A stretch of 64,000 nucleotides of DNA from Streptomyces sp. NBC_00224 (lineage in GTDB: Bacteria > Actinomycetota > Actinomycetes > Streptomycetales > Streptomycetaceae), in assembly GCF_041435195.1 (NCBI RefSeq), contig NZ_CP108106.1:5743501-5807500 (forward strand). The letters are read 5' to 3'. This document shows positions 41,946 to 49,992 of the stretch, piece after piece. The stretch's first letter is position 1. Every line of letters starts with the position of its first letter. The notes below the pieces were generated by a model. It had not been told where the DNA came from. It saw nothing but the letters and a program-made list of their open reading frames with translations, and ran no database searches. The position numbers and the translations under genes were made by a program.

Positions 41946-42368
41946 ATGTGGGTGTACGAGCACGGAGTCGAGACCAGCGCCGCTCCTGAGGCCGTCTGGC
42001 GGCTGTGGGCCGACGTGGAGAGCTGGAGCGACTGGAACGCGGACGTCCAGAAGATCGAGATCCGAGGGCCGTTCGCGGCCGGATCCGAGATCACCATGGG
42101 CGCGGACGGGCAGGACCCGATCGAGCTGCGGCTCACCGAAGTGGCCGAGAACGAGCTGTTCGTGGACGAGGCCCGCTTCGACGGCCTGGTCCTGCGCACC
42201 GCGCACCGGCTCGACCGGCCGGGCCCGGACCGTACCCGGGTGGTGTACCGGATGGAGATCACCGGCGCGGCGGCCGACGAGATGGGCCCGGAGATCGGCC
42301 CGGCCGTCACCGCCGACTGGCCGGAGACCATGGCCGCGCTCGTCCGGCTCGCGGAGGCGGGGCGCTGA
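41946..42368 (+). CDS. SRPBCC-family protein (polyketide cyclase/START-like)
   Basis: 140 residues with the helix-grip fold: the N-terminal strand WVYEHGVETSAAPEAVWRLW is followed by alternating strands (GSEITMGADGQDPIELRLTE, TRVVYRMEITG) and a long C-terminal helix. Such proteins bind a hydrophobic ligand in a closed cavity. ATG 41946 is preferred over ATG 41928 because GGGGAGCC lies just before it. It overlaps the MarR gene (TGATG), so the pair probably form a ligand-binding protein and its regulator. Confidence 0.82.
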   Translation: MWVYEHGVETSAAPEAVWRLWADVESWSDWNADVQKIEIRGPFAAGSEITMGADGQDPIELRLTEVAENELFVDEARFDGLVLRTAHRLDRPGPDRTRVVYRMEITGAAADEMGPEIGPAVTADWPETMAALVRLAEAGR

Positions 42369-42796
42369 TGGCGCTCACCCCCGGCGAGAGCCCCGGGTTC
42401 CTGCTCTGGCACGCCACGCTGCGCTGGCAGCGGGGGGTGACCGCGGCCCTCACGCCACTGGGCCTCACACATGTGCAGTTCGTCCTGCTCGCGTGCACCT
42501 GGTGGCTCAACGGGCAGGGGGAGCACCCCAACCAGCTGGCGGTCGCCCGCCAGGCCGGCACCGACGTCAAGATGACGTCCCAGGTCGTCCGTACGCTGGA
42601 GGGCAAGGGCCTGCTCGTACGCGAGACCGACCCGGCGGACACCCGGGCCAAGCGGCTGCGGGTGACGGACGCCGGGGCGGAGCTCGCGCCGCGGGCGATC
42701 GCGGCGGTGGAGGCGGTGGACGCGGAGTTCTTCCGGCCGGTGCCGGTGGGCGAGGCGGTGGCGCTGCTCGCGGCACTGGCCCGGCCGGAAGAGTGA
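42368..42796 (+). CDS. MarR-family transcriptional regulator
   Basis: 142 residues. Winged helix-turn-helix with LTHVQFVLLACTWWL, recognition helix region QAGTDVKMTSQVVRTLEGKG and the wing VRETDPADTRAKRLRVTDAG (the family D-x-R pattern). It binds DNA as a dimer and is usually released by small phenolic or lipophilic ligands. ATG 42368 shares one base with the preceding stop, so it is co-translated with the SRPBCC gene. It probably represses its own operon. Confidence 0.9.
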   Translation: MALTPGESPGFLLWHATLRWQRGVTAALTPLGLTHVQFVLLACTWWLNGQGEHPNQLAVARQAGTDVKMTSQVVRTLEGKGLLVRETDPADTRAKRLRVTDAGAELAPRAIAAVEAVDAEFFRPVPVGEAVALLAALARPEE

Positions 42797-42805
42797 GCGC
42801 CGGTT

Positions 42806-43204
42806 CTACGAACGGGTGGCGCTGCCGCTCCCGTACGGCCTGGTGATCATCTCCATGGCGTGGCCGGACGGGTCGAGGAAGTAGACGCCCCGGCCGCCGT
42901 CGTTGTGGTTGATCTCGTCGGGGCGCTTCATGTACGGATCGGCGAAGTGCCGTACGCCCCACTGCTTGATCTTCTCGAAGCCGGCGTCGAACTCGTCCTC
43001 GGAGACGAGGAAGGCGTAGTGCTGCGGCACGAATTTGTCCGGGTCGGCGGTGGCGAAGTCCAGGGTGACGCCGTTGCCGGTCTCGACGGGGATGAACGGC
43101 CCCCACTCGTCACCGACCCGCAGCCCCAGGATGTCCGCCAGGAACTCGGCGGAAGCCCGCTTGTCGCGGGAGTGGACGATGGTGTGATTCAACTCGACTG
43201 ACAC
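42806..43204 (-). CDS. VOC-family (glyoxalase/bleomycin-resistance fold) protein
   Basis: 132 residues forming two beta-alpha-beta-beta-beta modules: VELNHTIVHSRDKRASAEFL at the N-terminus and DGGRGVYFLDPSGHAMEMIT at the end, with metal-binding His and Glu positions (H7, and E in the last strand). The exact substrate is unknown. GTG 43204 follows GGAGGCATTCC. It ends 10 bp after the convergent MarR gene. Confidence 0.88.
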   Translation of the reverse strand: MSVELNHTIVHSRDKRASAEFLADILGLRVGDEWGPFIPVETGNGVTLDFATADPDKFVPQHYAFLVSEDEFDAGFEKIKQWGVRHFADPYMKRPDEINHNDGGRGVYFLDPSGHAMEMITRPYGSGSATRS

Positions 43205-43328
43205 GGTGGAATGCCTCCAACAGGCATCTCACGGGCACCTCCACGCTCACCCGGCCGGTGACCAACGCGCGATGCCGTGGTCGTGATCGTAAGCAGGGGC
43301 GCGCGGGGCGGGCAAGGCGACTTCCGGC

Positions 43329-43700
43329 TTACGGGTGCGCCCCGTGCAGTTGTACGAGCACCCGCACCCGCACACCCGGGCGGATCCCCCACCCCGCCAT
43401 CGCACCCGCCTCCGCCTCCAGGATGTGGCGGGCGCGGAGGCGGGGGGCGGTGAGGCGGTTCGGGGGGACGGTGTGGAGGGCGATGACGCGGAGGTGGCGG
43501 TCGAGGTAGGCGACGTCGAGGGGGAAGCGCATGCGGAAGGTGTGGACGGAGGTGGCCGGGCTGAGCAGGACGGCCCCCTGGACCCCGTCCCGGCCGAGGA
43601 GCCCCCTGGTACGGGCCCGATAGGACGCGGCGATTTCGAGGGGGACGAGGTGTCCTCCGTCAACCGCCAACTGGCCTTGCCCGTCCCGCCATCGCGCCAT
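43329..43700 (-). CDS. DUF192-family protein
   Basis: 123 residues. The DUF192 signature elements are visible: ASYRARTRGLLGRDGVQGAV, TSVHTFRMRFPLDVAYLDR and ARHILEAEAG. The family is a small beta-barrel domain of unknown role, sometimes exported; no signal peptide is seen here. In actinobacteria it is often found near pilus or prepilin peptidase genes, and the A24 peptidase gene begins 250 bp away on the other strand. Confidence 0.82.
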   Translation of the reverse strand: MARWRDGQGQLAVDGGHLVPLEIAASYRARTRGLLGRDGVQGAVLLSPATSVHTFRMRFPLDVAYLDRHLRVIALHTVPPNRLTAPRLRARHILEAEAGAMAGWGIRPGVRVRVLVQLHGAHP

Positions 43701-43719
43701 GCACCCACGCTACAGAGCC

Positions 43720-43925
43720 CCCGTGTTCGTCTGCGGGTGGGTGGGGGCTGGTCGCGCAGTTCCCCGCGCCCCTAAAGGGGCACGGCAAAATTCAGCCCCT
43801 CCGGCGTTTGAGGAGCGGGGTCCGGGGCGGAGCCCCGCAACGGGGTCCGGGGGCGCAGCCCCCGGGAAACCACCCTCACCCCCACCCACCCCGGAGGGTC
43901 CAGGTGAAGGGGCGGGGTGGGGAAA
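43720..43925. repeat. Composite of both GC-rich repeat modules between DUF192 and the prepilin peptidase gene
   Basis: Contains the GGTCGCGCAGTTCCCCGCGC core (43750-43775), then CTCCGGCGTTTGAGGAGCGG (about 43799), GGGGTCCGGGGCGGAGCCCC and the terminal CCGGAGGGTCCAGGTGAAGG (about 43892) of the module seen at 6476-6860, in the same order. The two copies are near-identical over most of the second module. Confidence 0.85.
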
Positions 43926-43952
43926 ACCTCCCGCCGCACCTAGGGTGCCCCC

Positions 43953-44660
43953 GTGTACCTCGCCCTCCTCGCCGCCACCTGCGGCGCCCCCCTCGGATGG
44001 CTGGTCCCGCGCGCCGCCTACCGGCTCTCGGTCGAGCCGGGCGAGCCGTGGCGGGACGTCTGCCCGCGGGGGCACCCCCTCACCCGCTGGCTCGGCCGCC
44101 CGGTCTGCCACACGCGCGGCGCGAGGTGGGGCGCGGCCACCGCCACCGCGGCCTCCGCCGCCTCCGCCGCCCTGGCCACCACCACCGGCCCCCGCCCCGA
44201 ACTCGCCGTCTGGCTGCTCCTCCTGCCGCTCGCCGCACTCCTCGCGGCTGTCGACGCCCGGGTGCACCGGCTGCCGGACGTTCTCACGATCCCCTTCGCC
44301 GCCACCGCCGCCGCCCTCCTCGGCGCCGCGGCTCTCGCCCCGCACCACGAGGGGTCCTGGCGGCACGCCCTGCTCGGCGGACTCGCCCTGGGCGGTGCGT
44401 ACTTCGTGCTCTTCCTGGTCAACCCCGCCGGCCTCGGCTTCGGCGACGTCAAACTCGCCGTCGGCCTCGGCGTGGTGCTCGGCTGGTACGGCTGGGGCAT
44501 CCTCTTCACCGGCGCCTTCGCGGGGTTCGCGGCCGGCGGTACGTACGGCCTCGGGCTGATCCTCGCGCGCCGCGCCGACCGCCGCGCGGCCATCCCGTTC
44601 GGCCCCTTCATGATCGGTGGAGCGTATGTCGGTCTGCTCCTCGGCGGCCTCGCCGCGTAG
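43953..44660 (+). CDS. Prepilin peptidase, A24 family (TadV/CpaA-like)
   Basis: 235 residues with about six to seven membrane helices. The two catalytic aspartates of A24 peptidases are in LLAAVDARVHRLPDVLT and in GLGFGDVKLAVGLGV (GxGD motif). An N-terminal cytoplasmic loop with Cys residues (DVCPRGHPL, PVCHTRG) resembles a reduced zinc domain. It should cleave Flp pilin (39429) and the TadE-like pseudopilins. GTG 43953 is the first start; an ATG does not appear before the first helix. It is separated from the tad operon by about 2.3 kb of unrelated genes. Confidence 0.92.
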   Translation: MYLALLAATCGAPLGWLVPRAAYRLSVEPGEPWRDVCPRGHPLTRWLGRPVCHTRGARWGAATATAASAASAALATTTGPRPELAVWLLLLPLAALLAAVDARVHRLPDVLTIPFAATAAALLGAAALAPHHEGSWRHALLGGLALGGAYFVLFLVNPAGLGFGDVKLAVGLGVVLGWYGWGILFTGAFAGFAAGGTYGLGLILARRADRRAAIPFGPFMIGGAYVGLLLGGLAA

Positions 44661-44708
44661 GGCGGCCCCTGCGCCACACACGGCGTGCGGGCGCGTAGGG
44701 TCCGGAAC

Positions 44709-45497
44709 ATGGCGCAAACCATCCGTAACCACAACACCCGCACCTTCGAAGACCTGATCGCCGAGGCGGCGGCCGCCCCCGTGGACGGCTGGGACTTCTC
44801 CTGGCTGGACGGACGGGCCACCGAGGAGCGGCCGTCCTGGGGGTACGCCCGTGCGATGGCCGCGCGCTGGGCCCGGGCCACGGCCGCGCTCGACGTGCAG
44901 ACCGGCGGTGGCGAGGTCCTGGCGGCCGTCCCGCAGCTGCCGCCGCTCGCGGTGGCCACCGAGGGGTGGCCGCCGAACGTCGCCCGGGCCACCGCCCTGC
45001 TGCACCCGCGCGGCGTCGCGGTGGTGGCCGACGCCGACGAGCCGCCGCTGCCGTTCGGGGACGGTGCCTTCGACCTGGTGACCAGCCGTCACCCCGTCCA
45101 GACCTGGTGGCCGGAGATCGCCCGGGTCCTCACCCCGGGTGGCACCTACTTCTCCCAACAGGTCGGACCCGCCAGTGTGTTCGAGCTCGTCGAGTACTTC
45201 CTGGGGCCGCAGTCCGCCGACGTCCGGGGCAGGCGCGACCCGGGCAAGGCGCGCGCCGAGGCCGAGTCCGCCGGGCTCCAGGTGGCCGATCTGCGCCAGG
45301 AGAAGCTGCGTACCGAGTTCCACGACATCGGCGCCGTCGTCTACTTCCTGCGCAAGGTGATCTGGATGGTCCCCGGCTTCACGGTCGAGGAGTACGAGGA
45401 GAAGCTGGCGGCGCTGGACGAGCAGATCCGCACCGACGGCCCCTTCGTCGCGCACACGACACGGTTCCTCATCGAGGCCCGGAAGCCCCTGCGCTAA
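44709..45497 (+). CDS. Class I SAM-dependent methyltransferase
   Basis: 262 residues. The fold is partly recognisable: a motif I region rewritten as GGGEVLAAVPQ, motif II VVADADEPPLPFGDGAFDLV and the post-II strand TSRHPVQTWWPEIARVLTPG with GGTYF. The SAM-binding GxGxG is degenerate. Many actinobacterial homologues act on small molecules. ATG 44709 is the first start after a promoter-like gap of 48 bp. The substrate is unknown. Confidence 0.82.
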   Translation: MAQTIRNHNTRTFEDLIAEAAAAPVDGWDFSWLDGRATEERPSWGYARAMAARWARATAALDVQTGGGEVLAAVPQLPPLAVATEGWPPNVARATALLHPRGVAVVADADEPPLPFGDGAFDLVTSRHPVQTWWPEIARVLTPGGTYFSQQVGPASVFELVEYFLGPQSADVRGRRDPGKARAEAESAGLQVADLRQEKLRTEFHDIGAVVYFLRKVIWMVPGFTVEEYEEKLAALDEQIRTDGPFVAHTTRFLIEARKPLR

Positions 45498-45523
45498 CCC
45501 CGAGCCACCTAGCATCCGAGCAT

Positions 45524-47044
45524 ATGGAACGGATGCGGACAATCAGTAATGAAGTGTCCTCGTTGCGCAGGGTCGCCGTCGCCGCGATTCCCGGCCGCCA
45601 GGGCACGCGTACGGCACGGCCCGCCCTCCTCTGGTGGGGGTGGGCCGCCGCGCTCTTCCTGGTCTACGCCGCCGTCGGTGCCCGCCGTCAGGCGCTGATC
45701 CGCACCACCGGCTACGACCTCGGCATCTTCGAGCAGGCCGTGAAGGCGTACGCCCAACTGCGCGCCCCCGTCGCCCCGTTGCGCGGCGACGGGTTCAACC
45801 TGCTGGGGGATCACTTCCACCCCGTGCTCGTCGTCCTCGCCCCGCTGTACCGGATCGCCCCCTCCCCGTACACCCTGCTCTTCGCCCAGGCAGCCCTGCT
45901 CGCCCTCGCCGTCGTGCCGCTCGCCCGCCGCGCCCGGCAGGCGCTGGGCCGCCGCGCCGCCCATGTCGTCGCCTTCGCGTACGGGCTGAGCTGGGGCATC
46001 GCCTCGGCGGTGGCGTTCGACTTCCACGAGGTGTGCTTCGCCGTCCCGCTCGTCTCGTACGCCCTGGAGGCGCTGGCCCTGCGGCGCTGGCGGGCCGCGG
46101 TGGCCTGGGCCGCGCCGCTGCTCCTGGTCAAGGAGGACCTGGGGCTCACGCTGGCCGCGGTCGGCGGGTACATCGCCTGGAAGGGGCGGCGCCGGCTCGG
46201 CCTGGCGACCGCCGCCGCCGGGCTGCTCGGCAGCGCCCTGGAGTTCAAGGTGCTGATGCCGTTCTTCAGCCCGGCCGGCACCTACGCCCACGCCGCCAAC
46301 CTCGAACCCGCCCACGGCTCCCTGCTCGCCACCCTCGCCTTCGCCCCGCTCGACGCCGTACGCCCGGAGGTGAAGGCCACCACCCTGGTCCTCGTCTTCG
46401 CCCCCGCGGCCCTGATCGCCCTGCGCTCGCCGCTCGCCTGGCTCGCCGTGCCGACGCTCGGCTGGCGGATGCTCTCCCAGAACGCCTTCCACTGGGGCAC
46501 CTCCTTCCACTACACGGCGGTGCTGATGCCCGTCGTCCTGGCCGCCATGACCGACGCGCTCGCCCCCTACCGGCGCTCCGGCGACGCCCTCGCCCGCCGC
46601 CATGTGCGGGCCTCGCTCGCCACCACCGCGGCCGTCACCCTGGTGCTGATCCCGTCCTTCCCGCTCGCCCAGCTCGTCCACCGCTCCACCTGGCGCTCCA
46701 CCGCGCACATCGCCGCCGCCCGCGACCTGCTGCGCCGCATCCCCGACGGCGCCACCGTCGCCGCCTCCAACCGCCTGGTGCCCCAGCTCACTTCGCGTAC
46801 GGACGTGGTGCTCTTCCCGACCTACCCGGTCCACTGGCGGCTCTACGACACCGGCGCGCCGGTGCCCCCGCCGACCGCCCGGTGGATCGTCTACGACCGG
46901 GTGCCCGCCGAGTCCTGGCCGTACCCGCCGGGCTACTGGCCGTACCCGAAGGACCGTCAGGAAGCCGAGCTGGCCAAGGCGGAACAGGCCTACGGGTACC
47001 GGATCGTCGCCCAGCGGGACGGAATCACCCTGCTCAGACGTTGA
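45524..47044 (+). CDS. DUF2079 integral membrane protein
   Basis: 506 residues with 9-11 hydrophobic segments. The family pattern is visible: TGYDLGIFEQAVKAYAQLRA with a loop carrying GDHFHPVLVVLAPLYRI, then VAFDFHEVCFAVPLVSYALE and EDLGLTLAAVGGYIAWKGRR. The C-terminal extracellular domain begins around residue 395 (IAAARDLLRRIPDGATVAAS). The fold resembles GT-C glycosyltransferases, which use a polyprenyl-linked sugar donor. ATG 45524 has no strong ribosome site. Confidence 0.85.
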   Translation: MERMRTISNEVSSLRRVAVAAIPGRQGTRTARPALLWWGWAAALFLVYAAVGARRQALIRTTGYDLGIFEQAVKAYAQLRAPVAPLRGDGFNLLGDHFHPVLVVLAPLYRIAPSPYTLLFAQAALLALAVVPLARRARQALGRRAAHVVAFAYGLSWGIASAVAFDFHEVCFAVPLVSYALEALALRRWRAAVAWAAPLLLVKEDLGLTLAAVGGYIAWKGRRRLGLATAAAGLLGSALEFKVLMPFFSPAGTYAHAANLEPAHGSLLATLAFAPLDAVRPEVKATTLVLVFAPAALIALRSPLAWLAVPTLGWRMLSQNAFHWGTSFHYTAVLMPVVLAAMTDALAPYRRSGDALARRHVRASLATTAAVTLVLIPSFPLAQLVHRSTWRSTAHIAAARDLLRRIPDGATVAASNRLVPQLTSRTDVVLFPTYPVHWRLYDTGAPVPPPTARWIVYDRVPAESWPYPPGYWPYPKDRQEAELAKAEQAYGYRIVAQRDGITLLRR

Positions 47045-47077
47045 GACGGCGACGGACGTACGAGACGAGGGAGGGCC

Positions 47078-47443
47078 ATGGCCAGGCACAGCAAGGGCGA
47101 CGTGAGCTACAACTGCGGGCTCGACGCGGCGGTCGACGTGGTCGGCGGAAAGTGGAAGCCGCTGATCCTGTGGGCGCTGCACGACGGGACGTACCGCTTC
47201 GGTGAGCTCAGGCGCCAGGTCGACGGCGTCACCGAGAAGGTCCTCGTCCAGCAGCTGCGCGAGCTGGAGACGGACGGGATCGTCCACCGCGAGGTCTACG
47301 GGGAGGTGCCGCCCCGGGTGGAGTACTCGCTGACCCCGCGCGGCCAGGCGCTCAACACGGCACTCACCCCCTTGGGTGAGTGGGGTGCGGCACACATGGA
47401 GTGGATCCTGGATGTGAAGTCGCGCTCGCGCAGTGTGGCCTGA
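47078..47443 (+). CDS. HxlR-family transcriptional regulator
   Basis: 121 residues. The winged helix carries the family opening YNCGLDAAVDVVGGKWKPLI with its conserved N-terminal Cys, the recognition region ELRRQVDGVTEKVLVQQLRE and the wing HREVYGEVPPRVEYSLTPRG. HxlR proteins respond to reactive electrophiles or oxidants, often through that cysteine. ATG 47078 follows GAGGGAGG. The regulated gene may be one of the neighbours; the aldo/keto reductase downstream is convergent. Confidence 0.92.
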   Translation: MARHSKGDVSYNCGLDAAVDVVGGKWKPLILWALHDGTYRFGELRRQVDGVTEKVLVQQLRELETDGIVHREVYGEVPPRVEYSLTPRGQALNTALTPLGEWGAAHMEWILDVKSRSRSVA

Positions 47444-47487
47444 GCCGGTTTGCACCGCTCTGACCTGCACAGTCAAAGAAGCGTTCC

Positions 47488-47520
47488 GCCGCCGGGTCCC
47501 CCTTGGGGGTACCCGGCGGC
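47488..47520 (+). terminator. Hairpin terminator after the HxlR gene
   Basis: Stem GCCGCCGGGT/ACCCGGCGGC extended by CCCCC/GGGGG with a single bulge and a 2-nt loop, 45 bp after the stop codon. No T-run. Confidence 0.7.
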
Positions 47521-47617
47521 AGTGGATCCACCGTGCCCGGGCGGTTTCGGAGCGTAGTTTCGGCACGCCGTTGCACCCAGGAGCACTTACGAAGGGTTAT
47601 GGTGGAAACCCCCCCTC

Positions 47618-47657
47618 GGGCCGGTCCGTATCCCCCCCACGGACCGGCCCGTTTTTT
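47618..47657 (+). terminator. Canonical intrinsic terminator with a six-T run
   Basis: Perfect 12-bp stem GGGCCGGTCCGT/ACGGACCGGCCC, loop ATCCCCCCC, then GTTTTTT. A U-tract terminator is unusual for Streptomyces. It is 175 bp beyond the HxlR stop and already preceded by another hairpin, so it may end an independent short transcript (see finding). Confidence 0.85.
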
Positions 47658-47719
47658 CTTGGCCCCGATCCGGGGCCGGTTCCTGTGACTCCGCTGTCAG
47701 TTGGCGATCACCCGGGTGA

Positions 47720-48763
47720 TCAGCCGCGGCCGGCCCAGATGTTGGTGCCCGCGGTGTCCACGGCGAAGGCGTCGATCTCCTTCAACTCCTCGGCCGTCAG
47801 CGGCGGTCCGGCGAGCGCCGCCACGTTCTCCTCCAGCTGCTTCACGCTGGACGCGCCGATCAGCGCCGACGTCATCCGCGGGTCGCGCAGCACCCAGCAG
47901 ATCGCCAGCTGGGCCAGCGACTGGCCGCGCCGGGAGGCGATGTCGTTCAGCCCGCCCAGCCGGCGCAGCACCTCGGCGCTGAGCAGATCGGGGTCGAGCG
48001 ACTTGCCCTGGGTGGCCCGCGAGCCCTCCGGGATGCCCTTGAGGTACTTGTTCGTGAGCAGCCCCTGCGCCAGCGGCACGAAGGAGATGCAGCCCATCCC
48101 CGCCTCTTCGAGCGTGTCGAGCAGGCCGTCGTCCTCGGTCCAGCGGTTGATCATCGAGTACGACGGCTGGTGGATGAGCGCCGGGACGCCCATCTCCTTG
48201 AGGATCCGCGCCGCCTCGGCGGTCTGCTCGCTGTTGTACGAGGACACGCCCACGTACAGCGCCTTGCCCTGCTGGACGGCGGACGCCAGCGCGCCCATCG
48301 TCTCCTCCAGCGGGGTCTCCGGGTCGAAGCGGTGCGAGTAGAAGATGTCCACGTAGTCGACGCCCATGCGGCCCAGCGAGGCGTCCAGCGAGGACAGCAG
48401 GTACTTGCGGGAGCCCCACTCGCCGTAGGGCCCCGGGTGCATCAGATAGCCGGCCTTGGTGGAGATGATCAGCTCGTCCCGGTACGCCCGGAAGTCCTGG
48501 CCGAAGATCTTCCCGAAGTTGAGCTCGGCCGAGCCGGGCGGCGGGCCGTAGTTGTTGGCCAGGTCGAAGTGGGTGACGCCCAGGTCGAAGGCGCGGCGCA
48601 GGATCGCGCGCTGGGAGCCGAGGGAGCGGTCGTCGCCGAAGTTGTGCCACAGGCCCAGGGAGAGCGCGGGCAGCTTGAGGCCGCTGTGGCCGGTCCGCCG
48701 GTACTCCATGGAGTCGTAGCGGCCGTCGGCGGCCAGGTAGTGGAGGGGGAGTGATTCAGTCAC
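47720..48763 (-). CDS. Aldo/keto reductase (L-glyceraldehyde 3-phosphate reductase/YghZ type)
   Basis: 347 residues. The TIM-barrel NADPH reductase signatures are present: AFDLGVTHFDLANNYGPPPG (catalytic Asp and Tyr), KAGYLMHPGPYGEWGSRKYL (catalytic Lys), VDYVDIFYSHRFDPETPLEE (His), and the C-terminal coenzyme site GASSVKQLEENV. The combination PPPGSAE and the H-R-F-D-P stretch match the YghZ group that detoxifies methylglyoxal or L-glyceraldehyde 3-phosphate. GTG 48763 follows CAGGGAAAC. The longer open frame upstream lacks a ribosome site. Confidence 0.9.
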   Translation of the reverse strand: MTESLPLHYLAADGRYDSMEYRRTGHSGLKLPALSLGLWHNFGDDRSLGSQRAILRRAFDLGVTHFDLANNYGPPPGSAELNFGKIFGQDFRAYRDELIISTKAGYLMHPGPYGEWGSRKYLLSSLDASLGRMGVDYVDIFYSHRFDPETPLEETMGALASAVQQGKALYVGVSSYNSEQTAEAARILKEMGVPALIHQPSYSMINRWTEDDGLLDTLEEAGMGCISFVPLAQGLLTNKYLKGIPEGSRATQGKSLDPDLLSAEVLRRLGGLNDIASRRGQSLAQLAICWVLRDPRMTSALIGASSVKQLEENVAALAGPPLTAEELKEIDAFAVDTAGTNIWAGRG

Positions 48764-48924
48764 GTTTCCCTGCTTATCACGGACTTGTGACAGGCCGAGT
48801 TGGGCCGCTGTGACCCGTCCGCAGTACTGTGCCTTCCTCGGGGGTGCCCCCAGGCCGGTCAGGCACTGGGCGAGGGCCGTGCGGTGCCGCGGCGGCCCCC
48901 GGAAGCAACGAGAGGGTGGAATCG

Positions 48925-49686
48925 GTGAACTTGCGCGACCTGGTGTACGGGCTCTACGCACGCCGGGTGGAGGGTCGCCTCGACCACGACCAGGTGCCCA
49001 AGCACATCGGCGTCATCCTGGACGGGAACAGACGCTGGGCCAAGGCCTCCGGCGGCAGCCCCGAACAGGGGCACCAGGCCGGCGCGAGCAAGATCCACGA
49101 GCTGCTCGGCTGGTGTGCCGAGACGGACGTCGAGGTCGTGACGCTCTGGATGCTGTCCACGGACAACCTGGACCGGCCCGACAACGAGCTGATCCCGCTC
49201 CTGGGCATCATCGAGGGCGTGGTGCGCGACCTGGCGGCCGACGGGCGCTGGCGCGTCCACCACGCCGGCACGATGGACCTGCTGCCCGCACGGACGCAGT
49301 CGGTGCTCAAGGAGGCCGAGCAGGCCACCCACGACGTCGGCGGCATACTCGTCAACGTCGCCGTGGGCTACGGCGGCCGCCAGGAGATCGCGGACGCGGT
49401 CCGCTCGCTGCTGCTCGACGCGGCGTCCAAGGGGACCAGCTTCGAGGAGCTGGCCGAGATCGTCGACGTCGATCACATCTCGGAGCACCTTTACACGCGC
49501 GGCCAGCCCGACCCGGACCTGGTGATCCGCACCAGCGGCGAGCAGCGGCTGTCCGGATTCATGCTGTGGCAGTCCGCTCACTCCGAGTACTACTTCTGCG
49601 AAGTGTTCTGGCCCGCCTTCCGCAAGGTGGACTTCCTGCGCGCGCTGCGCGACTACGCGGCACGCCACCGGCGCTACGGGACCTGA
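48925..49686 (+). CDS. uppS: Isoprenyl transferase (undecaprenyl/cis-prenyl diphosphate synthase family)
   Basis: 253 residues of the Z-prenyltransferase fold. Motif I HIGVILDGNRRWAKASGG (catalytic D33 in DGNRRW), a later ASKIHELLGWC and TLWMLSTDNLDRPDNELIPL region, the diphosphate-binding VNVAVGYGGRQEIADAV, and the signature PDLVIRTSGEQRLSGFMLWQ. It condenses isopentenyl diphosphate with an allylic primer to make polyprenyl diphosphates for cell-wall lipid carriers or shorter chains. GTG 48925 follows GGTGGAATCG. The gene symbol is by family; Streptomyces have several paralogues. Confidence 0.93.
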   Translation: MNLRDLVYGLYARRVEGRLDHDQVPKHIGVILDGNRRWAKASGGSPEQGHQAGASKIHELLGWCAETDVEVVTLWMLSTDNLDRPDNELIPLLGIIEGVVRDLAADGRWRVHHAGTMDLLPARTQSVLKEAEQATHDVGGILVNVAVGYGGRQEIADAVRSLLLDAASKGTSFEELAEIVDVDHISEHLYTRGQPDPDLVIRTSGEQRLSGFMLWQSAHSEYYFCEVFWPAFRKVDFLRALRDYAARHRRYGT

Positions 49687-49992
49687 TCCGTCCCGTCATG
49701 TCCCCACACGTCACGATCCGTCCCAACGGGTCCTGACCGGGAGTCAATCCCTTTGGTCCCCACCAAGCGCATATGCCTGTGCATGGCCGCGCTTGTTCGA
49801 GGGAATACCCCCTCCAGTTGAACGGCCAGAAGTGGCCGCTCACCCGGGAGGCCCTTTGCACCAGGACGCACGTGCACAGTGCACGGACGGAGCGGAGGGC
49901 CGGCGCTCGGCCCGCGCATCGTGGCCACAGCCCGGCCCCCACCCCCGCGACGCCGTCGCACCCCGACCTCTTCCGAGGGGGTACGTCCTTCC
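49687..49992. promoter_or_regulatory. 306-bp region before the phoH-like gene, with a perfect 15-bp palindrome at 49871-49885
   Basis: No credible gene. CGTGCACAGTGCACG (49871-49885) has perfect 7-bp arms around one base, about 110 bp before the PIN-PhoH start; it is a good size for a regulator dimer site. A CCTCCAGTTGAAC stretch at about 49811 has no clear meaning to me. Confidence 0.5.

Noticed and set aside
43390..43405. Another copy of the repeat (GGATCCCCCACCCCGCC) inside the DUF192 gene
   Set aside because: Too short and low in complexity; the protein sequence here matches its family without an insertion.
47706..47721. GATCACCCGGGTGATC palindrome as an operator
   Set aside because: It overlaps the stop codon of the aldo/keto reductase gene, so a terminator or chance palindrome is more likely.
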